Notes under the pieces: generated by a model
The model's database searches: none
What the model was told of the DNA's origin: nothing
Seen by the model: the letters and a program-made list of their open reading frames with translations, nothing else
Shown here: piece by piece, positions 43,884 through 54,089 of the stretch
Numbering within the stretch: the first letter of the stretch is position 1
Layout: each line of letters starts with the position of its first letter
Program-made: the position numbers and the translations under genes
Origin: Ruminiclostridium cellulolyticum H10
GTDB lineage: Bacteria > Bacillota > Clostridia > Acetivibrionales > DSM-1351
Assembly: GCF_000022065.1 (NCBI RefSeq)
Contig: NC_011898.1
Coordinates: forward strand, 2,917,501-2,981,500
Direction: 5' to 3'
Length of the DNA: 64,000 bases

Positions 43884-45405
43884 CACTTAACTCTCCTTTT
43901 TCAATCCTTGTAGTCATGTTGGACATTTCACCCCAATAGTCTCTTGGTTTTCGCCCCACATAGTATTTAAACTTCCGATAAAAATAATCTATATTTTTGT
44001 AGCCTACCATATAAGAAATTTCATAAACCTTGTACTTACCCTCGGCAAGCATTTCTTTTGCTTTACGGATGCGGACATGGTCAAGATATGAATTGAAGCT
44101 TTCGCCTGTTCCACTTCTGAAAATTCTTCCAAGGTAAGAGCTGTTATAGCAAAAAATCTTAGCTAGTGATTCCAGCTTTAAGTCCTTGGCATAATTGGCT
44201 TCAATGTAAATGCAAAGTCTCTTTACAATATTGTCCCTTGAGTTGTTGCCAATTTGCTTCATAAAGCTCAGAAACTCGGACAATATGTAATCAGTAATCT
44301 CATGTAAGCTTTGTTTTGTATATATATCGTGTATTATTCTTGCATCATCAGGTATTATAAGATTGTGATAGTTTTGAGACAGGATATCACGAACCCGTAT
44401 AAAAATATTCGAAAGTACTCCGGCAAATCTGTCAGGATGGAGGTTAAGCCTGCGGTATTCTGACTCAAAGCAGTGTATTTTCTTCTGTAGTAACTCCTCC
44501 TGCCCGATTTCTATATAATTGTAAAAGACCTCTATGTATTCTTTTATGTCAATAGAATTAAGGCTAACTCCTGATGAAAAATCCTCCTGTATATCATCCC
44601 ATAGGACAAGGCTATCGGACTGTTGGTAGTAAAAACTTTGCTGTTGTATTTTTTTTGCATCTGTATAAGAAAGGTGGATTTCATCAGCTGTACTGCACTG
44701 GCGTCCCACAGAAGCAAACAAGCCGGGCATCTTGCGGAAAATATCCGGCATTATGACTGAGAAACGTGTAATTCCACTTCCCCATATTAGCACAACCCAT
44801 AAATCATCGATGCATATACAGTGCATCTCTTGTTCATTAGCAAAAAGTTCCGGGATTTTGCCATCAGACTGTATTGCTTTTATTACGGCAACACGGTATA
44901 TACCGTCACATAGTTTTAGCTGTTCAAGATTTACCGAGCTTGCCGGCAGCTTGCCGCAAATAAAATCCGTAAGCTGCTTTTCATAAATGAGATTCATGCT
45001 GGAGCGAATACTTTCAAGCTTTTCTTTTTCAGAAAGAATAGTCTTGCGTACCTTAATAATAGCCTCCAGCAGATCGTCTTCCTCTATAGGTTTTAGCTGA
45101 AAGGAGGAAACTCCTGATTTGATGGCACTGCGGGCATATTCAAAATCTGAATAACCCGTAAGAATAATAACCTTGCCGCCGAAACCTCCTTCTCTTGCCT
45201 TTTCAAGCATTTCAGTCCCGTATAGTCCCGGCATCTTGATATCTGTAATACATAGGTCAGGGTTAAGCTCAATCAGTAAACGAAGACCCTCATGCCCGTC
45301 CGCTGCTTCACCGATTATCTCATATCCAAGGCTGTCCCAATCAATGATAGCCTTTAGTCCAGCCCTTACTGCCGGCTCGTCGTCAATGATTAAAACCTTG
45401 AGCAT
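43876..45405 (-). CDS. AraC-type response regulator (YesN family)
   Basis: 509 residues. Receiver domain with Asp8/Asp9, phospho-acceptor Asp55 (CITDIKMPG) and a lysine in FQLKPIEED; a variable middle; and two AraC helix-turn-helix motifs at the C-terminus (LESLAKIFCYNSSYLGRIFRSGTGESFNSYL and VYEISYMVGYKNIDYFYRKFKYYVGRKPRDY). It is the partner of the kinase encoded just upstream; their genes overlap. The likely targets are this run and the divergent ABC operon. The start chosen is ATG at 45405, the conserved LKVLIIDDE start; an ATG at 45417 lies too close to the ribosome site. Confidence 0.92.
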   Translation of the reverse strand: MLKVLIIDDEPAVRAGLKAIIDWDSLGYEIIGEAADGHEGLRLLIELNPDLCITDIKMPGLYGTEMLEKAREGGFGGKVIILTGYSDFEYARSAIKSGVSSFQLKPIEEDDLLEAIIKVRKTILSEKEKLESIRSSMNLIYEKQLTDFICGKLPASSVNLEQLKLCDGIYRVAVIKAIQSDGKIPELFANEQEMHCICIDDLWVVLIWGSGITRFSVIMPDIFRKMPGLFASVGRQCSTADEIHLSYTDAKKIQQQSFYYQQSDSLVLWDDIQEDFSSGVSLNSIDIKEYIEVFYNYIEIGQEELLQKKIHCFESEYRRLNLHPDRFAGVLSNIFIRVRDILSQNYHNLIIPDDARIIHDIYTKQSLHEITDYILSEFLSFMKQIGNNSRDNIVKRLCIYIEANYAKDLKLESLAKIFCYNSSYLGRIFRSGTGESFNSYLDHVRIRKAKEMLAEGKYKVYEISYMVGYKNIDYFYRKFKYYVGRKPRDYWGEMSNMTTRIEKGELSDG

Positions 45406-47221
45406 TCTGATTATCATTCCTTCCGTAGATTTTTAAGCACTGTTCCGGAAAAGAAATCCATACGGTTGTACCTGTTCCGGGACTGCTGTCTACCCTGATA
45501 CCGTATGATTCACCGTAATAGAGCTTAATACGCTGATTCACATTTGAAAGTCCTATACTTTTACCTGTCTTACCACCCGATTCCTTAATCTTGCAGTGAA
45601 CCTCCTCTAGCTTTTCAGCCTCCATTCCGAGACCATCGTCTTTGACAATTACCATTATATTTTCATTATATCTGTTAACTATAATGTCAATTCTCCCATG
45701 CCCCTCTTTTTGCTCAAGTCCGTGTACGAAAGCATTTTCAACAATGGGCTGTATTAATAGTGGTAATACCTTGAGAATTTTTTCATCTATACCGTCCTGA
45801 ACGTCAATGGTATAATCCACTCGTTCGGCAAAACGGAACTTCTGTATTTCCAGATAATTACGGACAAAATCAAGTTCACTTTTCAGCGGCTGCGGATTGT
45901 CATCAAGCTCCAGAAGACTACGCATGGATTTTCCCAAAAGCTTTATTACAGTGGCAATTTCACGCTGTCCGCAGACAAAAGCCTTCATCCGTATACTTTC
46001 AAGGGTATTGAACAAAAAATGCGGATTAATCTGACTTGCCAACATCTTGAACTGTGCCTCATTCTGTTTTGTCAGAAGCTTCTGCTGCTGCAGCTTGTGT
46101 TCATAATTTTCCTGCAAAAGCTTTTTCATATCACCAATCATCTTAATGAGATCCTTATATAGCTCTGCTATTTCATCACTTCCACTGATACCGGGTGAAA
46201 TATCAAGATCCCCCGATGCCGCTCTGTGAATTTGGGTCCGAATAAACAAAATACGCTTTGAAAAGTTTCCGGTAAAAAGCACCATAAGCATTACTGGTGC
46301 CACAAGACTGATGAGTGCGATTAAAATTCCTGTGGTGTATGTATCAATCACCTGCCGAGTGATATCACTGGTTGGTGTGATGTTGATAATCTGAATGGTA
46401 CTGCGGGTTTTCTGAGGTAAAAAGGAGTCATGTACAATAAATACCTTCCTGTTTTCATAGGAAACATCCTTTAAAAATTGCTCACTGTCACCTGAAACGG
46501 CGGTAAGCCCCTTTAAATCTATTTTTGTACCCAGCTTCTTACGATCATCTGCCAGCACAATACGGTCATTGTCAACAGTCATAAGCATTGTTGTTTTCTC
46601 ATTCTGAATAACAGACGTTAGATAACTATAACTTACCCTCATGACCATAACGGCATAATTCCCGTTGTCATCAATACGTATACGGCGTACCAAAGCAAGA
46701 TAATAAGAATTATTATCGTTATTATAAAAACACTGCCATATCATATTGCCACCGCTTCGAACAGCAGCCTTGTACCAGTCTTCTTTTCTGACAGTATCGG
46801 TGGTTTTCACAAAGAAACCGTTATCCCACATGGTGCTGTTATCTACATATAGGGTAATAGCCTCTATCTGGCTGTAATACTGTATGTATTCCTTTAATGC
46901 AGGATAACTCTTACAGGCGTTATTAAATTCCAAAAAACTGCTATATTTAGTTGAAATAATGTTTTTGAGCTGCTTATCAAAATAGATTTTGTCCGAGATG
47001 TTCGTCATAAGATATAACAGCTCGTTGACACGGTCCCGCACCCGAACGGTATCTGTTTTGGCCTCGTTAACCATACGCGAGTAGACAGCATTAGACATGC
47101 TGTAGGTTAAATACAAGCTCACGAAAAATACCGGCAACAGCACGGAAATTGCGTAGATACCGATCATTTTTTTACGTATCCGAATATTGTTCCAACCTTC
47201 TTTCAAGCCCTTGACGAACAC
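45383..47221 (-). CDS. Sensor histidine kinase (YesM family)
   Basis: About 612 residues. One membrane helix near the N-terminus (IYAISVLLPVFFVSLYLTY), a large extracellular sensor region, a second helix (TGILIALISLVAPVMLMVLF), HAMP, then the HisKA-type core with phospho-accepting His in ASQINPHFLFNTLESIRM, N-box PIVENAFVHGLE and G-box DDGLGM. The ligand is probably a sugar, directly or through the binding protein. The start used is GTG at 47221 with GAGGGTGG upstream; 47248 is an alternative. Confidence 0.9.
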   Translation of the reverse strand: MFVKGLKEGWNNIRIRKKMIGIYAISVLLPVFFVSLYLTYSMSNAVYSRMVNEAKTDTVRVRDRVNELLYLMTNISDKIYFDKQLKNIISTKYSSFLEFNNACKSYPALKEYIQYYSQIEAITLYVDNSTMWDNGFFVKTTDTVRKEDWYKAAVRSGGNMIWQCFYNNDNNSYYLALVRRIRIDDNGNYAVMVMRVSYSYLTSVIQNEKTTMLMTVDNDRIVLADDRKKLGTKIDLKGLTAVSGDSEQFLKDVSYENRKVFIVHDSFLPQKTRSTIQIINITPTSDITRQVIDTYTTGILIALISLVAPVMLMVLFTGNFSKRILFIRTQIHRAASGDLDISPGISGSDEIAELYKDLIKMIGDMKKLLQENYEHKLQQQKLLTKQNEAQFKMLASQINPHFLFNTLESIRMKAFVCGQREIATVIKLLGKSMRSLLELDDNPQPLKSELDFVRNYLEIQKFRFAERVDYTIDVQDGIDEKILKVLPLLIQPIVENAFVHGLEQKEGHGRIDIIVNRYNENIMVIVKDDGLGMEAEKLEEVHCKIKESGGKTGKSIGLSNVNQRIKLYYGESYGIRVDSSPGTGTTVWISFPEQCLKIYGRNDNQNAQGFNH

Positions 47222-47320
47222 GATACTGATTCCACCCTCGCACCACACTGATAATTCTGTATAACAGGTTTATTATAACAATATTGTAAATTGTGTACAA
47301 ACCTATTTTTCCCAGATAAA

Positions 47321-49456
47321 TCACAGAGCAAGAGCTATAGCTATCGGAAGTTCACGGGACGAAGTACCAATATGTATGGTATAGTTTCCCGGTACAAAAA
47401 CCCAGCCTTCATGGGGGCGGAATTCCGAGAATGTACGTTCATCAAGTTTAAATGTAATGGTTTTGGTTTCATCGGGATTGAGATATGTCTTTTCAAACCC
47501 TTTCAAAGTACGTATCGGAGAGCCGTCCTTTTTTTCCGGCTCTACATATAACTGAACTGACTGTGCACCCGGCCTATTCCCGGAATTTGTTATATCAACA
47601 TGGATTTCATACTCTGTACCGACACAAGGTAGCCGCCTAAAGGATTCATTCGCCAATGAAAAAGTGGTATACGACAGTCCATATCCAAACGGGAAAAGCG
47701 GAGGTATGTTGAATGCATCATGATAGCGGTATCCCACAAACAAGCCCTCGCTGTAACAAACCGTTTCACCGCCCGGGTATTCCCCCAGAGCACTCGCTCC
47801 TGTTTCCTCCTCTTTTAAGGGAATAGTAAAGGGAAGATGTCCGCTTGGATTTTCGTCTCCGAATAAAACCGCCGCAAGAGCCGTTCCGCCGTGCATACCA
47901 GAAAAAAATCCCTGCATTACGGTAGGTGCCTTGTCAATCCAGCCGCTCATATTAACAGGTGAGCCGCTTATAATAACTACTACTGTATTGGGATTTGCGT
48001 CAAGTACACGCGACAGCAGCTTATCCTGTTCGTAAGGCAAAGCCATATCCGGGCGATCACGACCTTCGGATTCCTGCTCATGTCCGTTCCCTCCAATGAA
48101 AATAACAGCATCGGCAGTTTTAGCCGCCTGAATCGCCTCATCCTCAAGTCGCATTTGGATTTTTCTGTAGTCTTCATCAGCGGCTCTGGCCTTTTCCTCT
48201 ATATCAGCACGTGTTTTCTCATCAGCATTAGACGGAATATGAAATTCCTCCTTATAATGTGTTTCATCAGGACAACCCGGATAATAAGTCACCTTCGCTC
48301 CGCTTGCCAGCCTCATAACTATGCCGGATAGCGGTGTTACCTCGTAAAGTGCCTTGACTGCCGCACTATCTCCCCCGGAAGAGTGCTTTTTATCGGCATT
48401 ACTGCCGATAACAGCAACTGTTTTAATACCGTCCGCATTAAGTGGCAGAACTTCCCTGTCATTTTTTAAAAGAACAAAACTTTCCTTAGCGGCATCAAGA
48501 ACCGCCTGCTGGTGTTGCGGTAAGTTGAAGCCGCCACGCTTACGGTCCTTTGAAAACATGTTAAGTCTGAACATCAGCCTCAGAATTCGACGAACCTTAT
48601 CATCGAGCATCCTTTCAGGAATTTTTCCGTCTTTGATTGCGTTTATAAGTGGTTTTGCAAAGAAATACTCATTAAAATTACTGGTTACATTCATTTCAAT
48701 GTCAAGTCCGGCAATTGCAGGGGATTCTGTATCGTGTACTGCACCCCAGTCCGATACTACAACTCCGTTAAACCCCCATTCCTCACGCAGGATCTCCGTA
48801 ATCAACTGACGGCTATGGCTGCAAAAAGTTCCATTGAGCCTGTTATATGCAGTCATAACTGTAAGTACTCCTGCCCGAACTGATGCTTCAAATGCGGGAA
48901 AGTACAATTCACGCAGTGTAAGTTCATCCACCTCCGCACTGACGGCAAGACGTTCTGTCTCCTGGTTATTGGCAGCAAAATGCTTGACACAGGCTGCCAC
49001 ATCAAAACGCTGTACACCTTTTATAAAAGAAGCAGCAAGCTCAGCTGTCAGTATCGGGTCCTCACTGAAGTATTCATAATTTCTACCGCATAAAGGTGTA
49101 CGTATAATGTTAACTCCGGGAGCAAGGATGACGTCCTTACCCCGACCTCGTGCTTCGCAGCCCAGTACTTCTCCGAGACTCTCAGCAAGAGTCCGGTTAA
49201 AGGTTGCAGCAAGTGCGGTATTGGCGGGAAGGTATGTAACAAAATCTGTATTTCCTCCCACTGTGTTCCAATTATCGTCAGCAAACTCATTTCGGATCCC
49301 CATAGGGCCGTCGGAAAAAACCAGAGGAGGAATGCCCAATCTGGGTACTCCTGCGGTTCTGAAAAGTCCCGCTCCGTGACACATGCCGGCCTTTTCCTCT
49401 AAAGTCATCATAGAGAGCAGTTCATCAATTTTTTTATCTATCTGATCGTATTGCAT
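47321..49456 (-). CDS. GH3 beta-glucosidase
   Basis: 711 residues, no signal peptide. TIM-barrel domain with nucleophile Asp in GVVVSDWGAVHDT and the KHFAANNQE metal/substrate loop, a second alpha/beta sandwich domain, and a C-terminal fibronectin III-like domain (ITNSGNRPGAQSVQLYVEP..). It would release glucose from the non-reducing end of oligosaccharides after alpha-xylosidase action. ATG at 49456 has GGAGTG six bases upstream. It is between the GH31 and kinase genes, 29 bp from GH31. Confidence 0.93.
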   Translation of the reverse strand: MQYDQIDKKIDELLSMMTLEEKAGMCHGAGLFRTAGVPRLGIPPLVFSDGPMGIRNEFADDNWNTVGGNTDFVTYLPANTALAATFNRTLAESLGEVLGCEARGRGKDVILAPGVNIIRTPLCGRNYEYFSEDPILTAELAASFIKGVQRFDVAACVKHFAANNQETERLAVSAEVDELTLRELYFPAFEASVRAGVLTVMTAYNRLNGTFCSHSRQLITEILREEWGFNGVVVSDWGAVHDTESPAIAGLDIEMNVTSNFNEYFFAKPLINAIKDGKIPERMLDDKVRRILRLMFRLNMFSKDRKRGGFNLPQHQQAVLDAAKESFVLLKNDREVLPLNADGIKTVAVIGSNADKKHSSGGDSAAVKALYEVTPLSGIVMRLASGAKVTYYPGCPDETHYKEEFHIPSNADEKTRADIEEKARAADEDYRKIQMRLEDEAIQAAKTADAVIFIGGNGHEQESEGRDRPDMALPYEQDKLLSRVLDANPNTVVVIISGSPVNMSGWIDKAPTVMQGFFSGMHGGTALAAVLFGDENPSGHLPFTIPLKEEETGASALGEYPGGETVCYSEGLFVGYRYHDAFNIPPLFPFGYGLSYTTFSLANESFRRLPCVGTEYEIHVDITNSGNRPGAQSVQLYVEPEKKDGSPIRTLKGFEKTYLNPDETKTITFKLDERTFSEFRPHEGWVFVPGNYTIHIGTSSRELPIAIALAL

Positions 49457-49485
49457 TATATTCACTCCAAAAATTGTAGTCTTAT

Positions 49486-51798
49486 CTATAGAATTCTTAC
49501 TGTATAACTGCCAGTAGAATTCCCCGGCATAAATACAATACCATCCTGTTCCTTCTCAATAGTTCCGCCTGTACATCCTTTTGCTGTGATACCACACAGT
49601 TTTATACTCCACGGTTTTCCGTCTCCCTCGGCAATCACAGTGATATCACTTTCTTTACGGTTAACCGTAACATTTAGTGCCTCATGTCCGTCTTTCTCGT
49701 AGACAGATGTGCTTGCCTCGTAACCGTCAGCCAGGGGCGTCAATAATAGGCGAACCCCTTGTGCGTATTCATAGACTGTTTCTTCCTCGTTGTCTCCTAT
49801 GGCCAGAAGGCTGCCGGGACGGACAAATAACGGCAGACTCATGTAATTGTGCTTTTCTTTGCGATAACTGCCACCCGTAACAATTTCCCCCGTCAGAAGG
49901 TTATACCACTCACCCAACGGCAAATAATACTCTACCAGCCCTGATTTTGAAAACACAGGTGCAACCAGCAGGGAATCGCCCAGCATGTATTGACGGTCAA
50001 GGGTTGTACAGGCAGGATCCTCCGGGAACTCAACAAACATTGCACGCGCTGAGGGCAGACCCTGCTGCGAGGCCTGAATCGCAGTTTTATATATATATGG
50101 CATCAAGCGGCATTTAAGATTTGCAAAGAAACGCAGTACATCAACTGCTTCTTCATCATATAGCCAAGGTACACGATAGCCGGTACTGCCATGTAGACGT
50201 GAGTGGGATGAAAGCATACCGAAAGCCAGCCAGCGTTTATACACATCAGCTGTAGCGGTTTGCTCAAAACCTCCAATATCATGACTCCAGAAACCGAAAC
50301 CACACAATCCCAGTGACAGTCCTCCCCGCAGGCTTTCAGCCATTGATGAAAAGTCAGCAGTACAATCTCCGCCCCAGTGAACCGGGAACTTTTGGCTCCC
50401 GGCCGTCGCAGAACGAGCAAAAACTACTGCCTCTTTACCGACTTGTTTCAAAGTATCAAATACAGTCCTGTTGTATAGATAAGTGTAAAAATTATGCATC
50501 TTCACGGGGTCTGAACCATCGTAATAAACAACATCCTCCGTAGGGATACGCTCACCGAAATCAGTTTTGAAGCAATCTACACCCATATCTACAAGGTTAA
50601 GGAGCTTTTGAGAGAACCAATTACACGCATCGGGATTTGTAAAATCAACGATGGCCATTCCCGGCTGCCACATATCCCACTGCCAAACACTGCCGTTCTT
50701 TTTGTGTATGAAGTATCCTTTTTGCATCCCTTCATCAAACAGAACAGACTCCTGTGAGACATATGAGTTAATCCAAACACAGATATGCAGGCCCTTTTCC
50801 TTTAGCTTGGATAGCATCTTTTTGGGGTCAGGAAAAACATCTTTGTCCCAAATAAAATCACACCAGTTGAACTCTTTCATCCAAAAGCAGTCAAAGTGGA
50901 ATACTGATAGTGGTATACGCCGCTTACTCATTCCATTGATAAAGCTTGTGACGGTTTTTTCATCGTAATTAGTGGTAAATGAAGTTGAAAGCCATAGACC
51001 GAAAGACCATGCAGGAGGTATAGCAGGCCGTCCTGTAAGAGCAGTATAGTTTGAAATCACTTCCTTACAGTCTGAACCTCCTATTATAAAATAGTCCAAC
51101 GATTCGCCTTCAACTGAGAATTGTGAACGTGACACCACTTCACTGCATATCTCAAAAGACACGAGACCCGGATCGTTTACAAAAACTCCATACCCTCTGT
51201 TTGTTATGTAAAATGGAATATTTTTGTAGGATTGTTCTGTACAAGTACCTCCATCCTGATTCCAAATATCAACTGTCTGACCATTCTTTACAAAGGGTGT
51301 AAATCGCTCTCCCAAACCGTATACACACTCCCCCACGTCCAGATCAAGCTGTTCTCTCATATAGGTTTGACCGCTTTCATGCTTTATGTAGGCCAGATGC
51401 CTCCAACCGCTCCCGGTCAGACGTTCATCGCCGCGATAATAGTCTATATTATAGGTCTTTTTATCAATACGAGCCTTTATCTGACCGCTGCCAAACCACA
51501 CAGCATCTTCATCTTCACTGATTGACGGAGAAATTCCGGGAGTATTAAGTTCAAAATACGGTCCCGCTTTTTTGACCCCTTTATAGTGGTATACACTTAT
51601 GCGAATTACATCCTCCGCCGGGGAACTCAGCTCAATAGTCAGTGCAGGGCCACCTAAAGTATCACCCCTGTGATTTATCTGATTGCATGGTGCAAAAATA
51701 CGTAATACGTCTCCGCTTTTTTCAATACGGTATGCCTCGGACGGGTAATACAGAGAGTAACCTTCCTTACTCATCCAGTATCCATTTAGAAATTTCAT
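49486..51798 (-). CDS. GH31 alpha-xylosidase (YicI type)
   Basis: 770 residues, cytoplasmic. N-terminal beta-sandwich (galactose mutarotase-like), then the catalytic barrel with nucleophile Asp in CFKTDFGERIPTEDVVYYDG and acid/base Asp in FWSHDIGGFE. The KTDFGE nucleophile motif is typical of YicI-type alpha-xylosidases rather than alpha-glucosidases (WxDMNE). It removes alpha-1,6 xylose from xyloglucan oligosaccharides. First gene of the minus-strand run, with AGGAGG before the ATG, divergent from the ABC importer. Confidence 0.92.
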   Translation of the reverse strand: MKFLNGYWMSKEGYSLYYPSEAYRIEKSGDVLRIFAPCNQINHRGDTLGGPALTIELSSPAEDVIRISVYHYKGVKKAGPYFELNTPGISPSISEDEDAVWFGSGQIKARIDKKTYNIDYYRGDERLTGSGWRHLAYIKHESGQTYMREQLDLDVGECVYGLGERFTPFVKNGQTVDIWNQDGGTCTEQSYKNIPFYITNRGYGVFVNDPGLVSFEICSEVVSRSQFSVEGESLDYFIIGGSDCKEVISNYTALTGRPAIPPAWSFGLWLSTSFTTNYDEKTVTSFINGMSKRRIPLSVFHFDCFWMKEFNWCDFIWDKDVFPDPKKMLSKLKEKGLHICVWINSYVSQESVLFDEGMQKGYFIHKKNGSVWQWDMWQPGMAIVDFTNPDACNWFSQKLLNLVDMGVDCFKTDFGERIPTEDVVYYDGSDPVKMHNFYTYLYNRTVFDTLKQVGKEAVVFARSATAGSQKFPVHWGGDCTADFSSMAESLRGGLSLGLCGFGFWSHDIGGFEQTATADVYKRWLAFGMLSSHSRLHGSTGYRVPWLYDEEAVDVLRFFANLKCRLMPYIYKTAIQASQQGLPSARAMFVEFPEDPACTTLDRQYMLGDSLLVAPVFSKSGLVEYYLPLGEWYNLLTGEIVTGGSYRKEKHNYMSLPLFVRPGSLLAIGDNEEETVYEYAQGVRLLLTPLADGYEASTSVYEKDGHEALNVTVNRKESDITVIAEGDGKPWSIKLCGITAKGCTGGTIEKEQDGIVFMPGNSTGSYTVRIL

Positions 51799-52092
51799 GG
51801 TATAAAGTCCTCCTGATAAGTTTATCCCGCTATTTTTATTTCCTTATTCTCAATTATACAGTCACATTTATATATTTAAAACGTAAAAAATCACAGTAAA
51901 AACACTGTAATAATTCTAGAAGTTATTGAAAAGTAAAAGACACCTATAAATTTTACAGTGTTTTTGACCATTTTTTTAGGATATACAAATTTTATAGGGC
52001 AAGTTACAATATTTTTGTAAAATATTACTAATAGTGTTAAACAAACTTCGAGATTCCTTTGAATCCCAAAATAATATTTGGAGGATAACTTA
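51799..52092. promoter_or_regulatory. Divergent control region of the xyloglucan-type locus
   Basis: 294 bp. A perfect 13-bp inverted repeat AAAAACACTGTAA (51898-51910) / TTACAGTGTTTTT (51953-51965), 42-bp centre, lies near the middle; next to the left arm is ACAGT-N6-ACTGT (51893-51908). A second dyad TTACAA/TTGTAA spans 52004-52020. They are candidate sites for the AraC-type regulator encoded nearby. No consensus cre site was seen. Confidence 0.5.
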
Positions 52093-53043
52093 ATGTCCAG
52101 TCCGGCTAACAGCACCACCTGCGTAAAACTTAAAAAAAATAAGCACAGGGATCGGTTCAAGCTGTTTTTTATGGCTTTACCTTTTCTAATTCTTTGCTTT
52201 ATATTTTCATATTTACCTTTATATGGGTGGATTTATTCACTGTTTGATTACCGACCGCCGTTCAAGCTTTATCAGTGCGATTTTGTGGGGCTTAAATGGA
52301 TTACCTCCATTATCACAAATCCTGCTTACAGAAATGCCATCGGCGATGTTCTTCGCAATACATTTGCCATCAGCGGGCTCAATCTGTTGACCTCCGTTCT
52401 GCCACTAGCCTTTGCTGTTTTTCTAAACGAAGTCAAGCGTGGTTGGTTCAAACGCTCGGTACAGATTTTGACTACCCTGCCTAATTTTATCAGTTGGGTA
52501 TTGGTTTACTCCGTTGCCTTTGTATTCTTTTCCACCGGCGACGGTGTAGTAAATAAGATTCTGATTAATATGGACATTATTTCTTCTCCTATTAATTTCC
52601 TCGCAAGCGATGACCATACATGGCTTGCAATGACGCTTTGGAGTTTGTGGAAAACCCTCGGCTGGAGTGCTATTATGTACCTTGCTGCCATAGCGGGAAT
52701 TGACCAGGAACTGTATGAAGCCGCCAAAGTCGATGGAGCAGGTCGTTTTCGTATGATGTGGAATATCACCATACCGTCGCTCTTGCCAACCTTCTTTGTT
52801 CTTCTTATGCTGTCGGTTGCAAATTTTCTTAATAATGGCCTCGACCAGTATTACGTATTCCAGAATGCAATGAACAAAGCACATATTCAGGTTCTTGACC
52901 TTTATGTTTATAACATAGGCGTGGGCAGCATGAATTTCCCTCTTGCAACTGCTGTCAGTATGCTCAAATCTATCGTAAGCATAGTACTGCTGTTTACGGT
53001 CAACGGAGTATCAAAGCTTTTGCGTGGCGAAACTATTGTCTGA
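52093..53043 (+). CDS. ABC sugar importer, permease 1 (LplB-like)
   Basis: 316 residues, six predicted membrane helices and the ATPase-coupling EAA loop (YEAAKVDGAGRFRMMWNITIPSL). It resembles LplB/YtcP-type permeases for oligosaccharides. ATG at 52093 follows GGAGGATAAC. First gene of permease-permease-binding protein, 25 bp before the second. No ATP-binding subunit is encoded here, so a shared MsmK-like ATPase elsewhere is expected. Confidence 0.92.
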   Translation: MSSPANSTTCVKLKKNKHRDRFKLFFMALPFLILCFIFSYLPLYGWIYSLFDYRPPFKLYQCDFVGLKWITSIITNPAYRNAIGDVLRNTFAISGLNLLTSVLPLAFAVFLNEVKRGWFKRSVQILTTLPNFISWVLVYSVAFVFFSTGDGVVNKILINMDIISSPINFLASDDHTWLAMTLWSLWKTLGWSAIMYLAAIAGIDQELYEAAKVDGAGRFRMMWNITIPSLLPTFFVLLMLSVANFLNNGLDQYYVFQNAMNKAHIQVLDLYVYNIGVGSMNFPLATAVSMLKSIVSIVLLFTVNGVSKLLRGETIV

Positions 53044-53068
53044 CAGGTTAAAAAGGAGGAAAATAACC

Positions 53069-53992
53069 ATGTTACCTATTCTTGAAAAGAAACAACGTTA
53101 CTCTTTGGGAGATATTCTGTTTTTTATAATTATATACGTCGTATTTACGGTTTTAACAATTGCCTGTATTTATCCCTTTTATTTCTTGATAATCAACACT
53201 CTTACAGCTAATGATATCAGTTCAAAGGCAGCAGTTTTACTTCTTCCCCAAAAAATCCATTTTGATAACTACCTGAAAATTCTGAATCTCAATGGTTTGA
53301 CTGATGCTTTAATTGTCTCGGTAGCACGTACAATCATTGGTGCAGCACTAACAGTTTTTGCCTCTGCCTTTTTAGGCTATCTGTTCACCAAAAAAGAAAT
53401 GTGGGGTCGTAAATTCTGGTACCGTTTTGTTATTGTGACTATGTACTTCAATGCAGGGCTCATTCCATGGTATATCACAATGCTTAATCTGGGGCTTCGT
53501 AATAATTTCCTTGCTTATATTTTACCGGCTATTGTAGCACCGTTTAATATCATACTTGTTAAGACTTATATTGAAAATACTCCTCAGGCCCTTCAGGAAG
53601 CCGCTCAAATAGATGGTGCAGGTTATTTTACAATATTTATTAAAGTTGTCTGGCCCCTCTGCGTTCCCATTCTTGCAACAGTTACAATTTTTGCGGCAGT
53701 CGGTCAATGGAACTCCTTTACCGATACCCTGCTGCTGATGACAGACAGTCATCTGTATACCTTGCAGTTCATTCTGTACCGCTACCTTAATCAGGCAAGC
53801 TCACTAGCAAGTATAATGAGAAACAGCGGTGCAGGAATTGGTCAACAAGTATCAAGCCTTGCAGGGTCACAAACGGCCCAGTCTGTCAGAATGACAGTTT
53901 CGGTTGTAGTTATACTTCCCATTTTGTTTGTCTATCCCTTTTTCCAGCGGTTTTTTGTAGGCGGTATCATTATAGGTGCCGTCAAAGGATAG
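53069..53992 (+). CDS. ABC sugar importer, permease 2 (LplC-like)
   Basis: 307 residues with six helices and the EAA loop QEAAQIDGAGYFTIFIKVVWPLC. It is of the CUT1-type permease family and should pair with permease 1. ATG at 53069 follows AGGAGG; the upstream frame from 53024 overlaps permease 1 and lacks a ribosome site. Confidence 0.92.
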   Translation: MLPILEKKQRYSLGDILFFIIIYVVFTVLTIACIYPFYFLIINTLTANDISSKAAVLLLPQKIHFDNYLKILNLNGLTDALIVSVARTIIGAALTVFASAFLGYLFTKKEMWGRKFWYRFVIVTMYFNAGLIPWYITMLNLGLRNNFLAYILPAIVAPFNIILVKTYIENTPQALQEAAQIDGAGYFTIFIKVVWPLCVPILATVTIFAAVGQWNSFTDTLLLMTDSHLYTLQFILYRYLNQASSLASIMRNSGAGIGQQVSSLAGSQTAQSVRMTVSVVVILPILFVYPFFQRFFVGGIIIGAVKG

Positions 53993-54089
53993 TTCTTTTA
54001 TTTTGTTCAGTGGTGCCATGCACGTAAAGTGTAGCGTCACATAAAAAGAAATTGCTTTACTAATATAATAATTTAATGGAGGTTTATGT

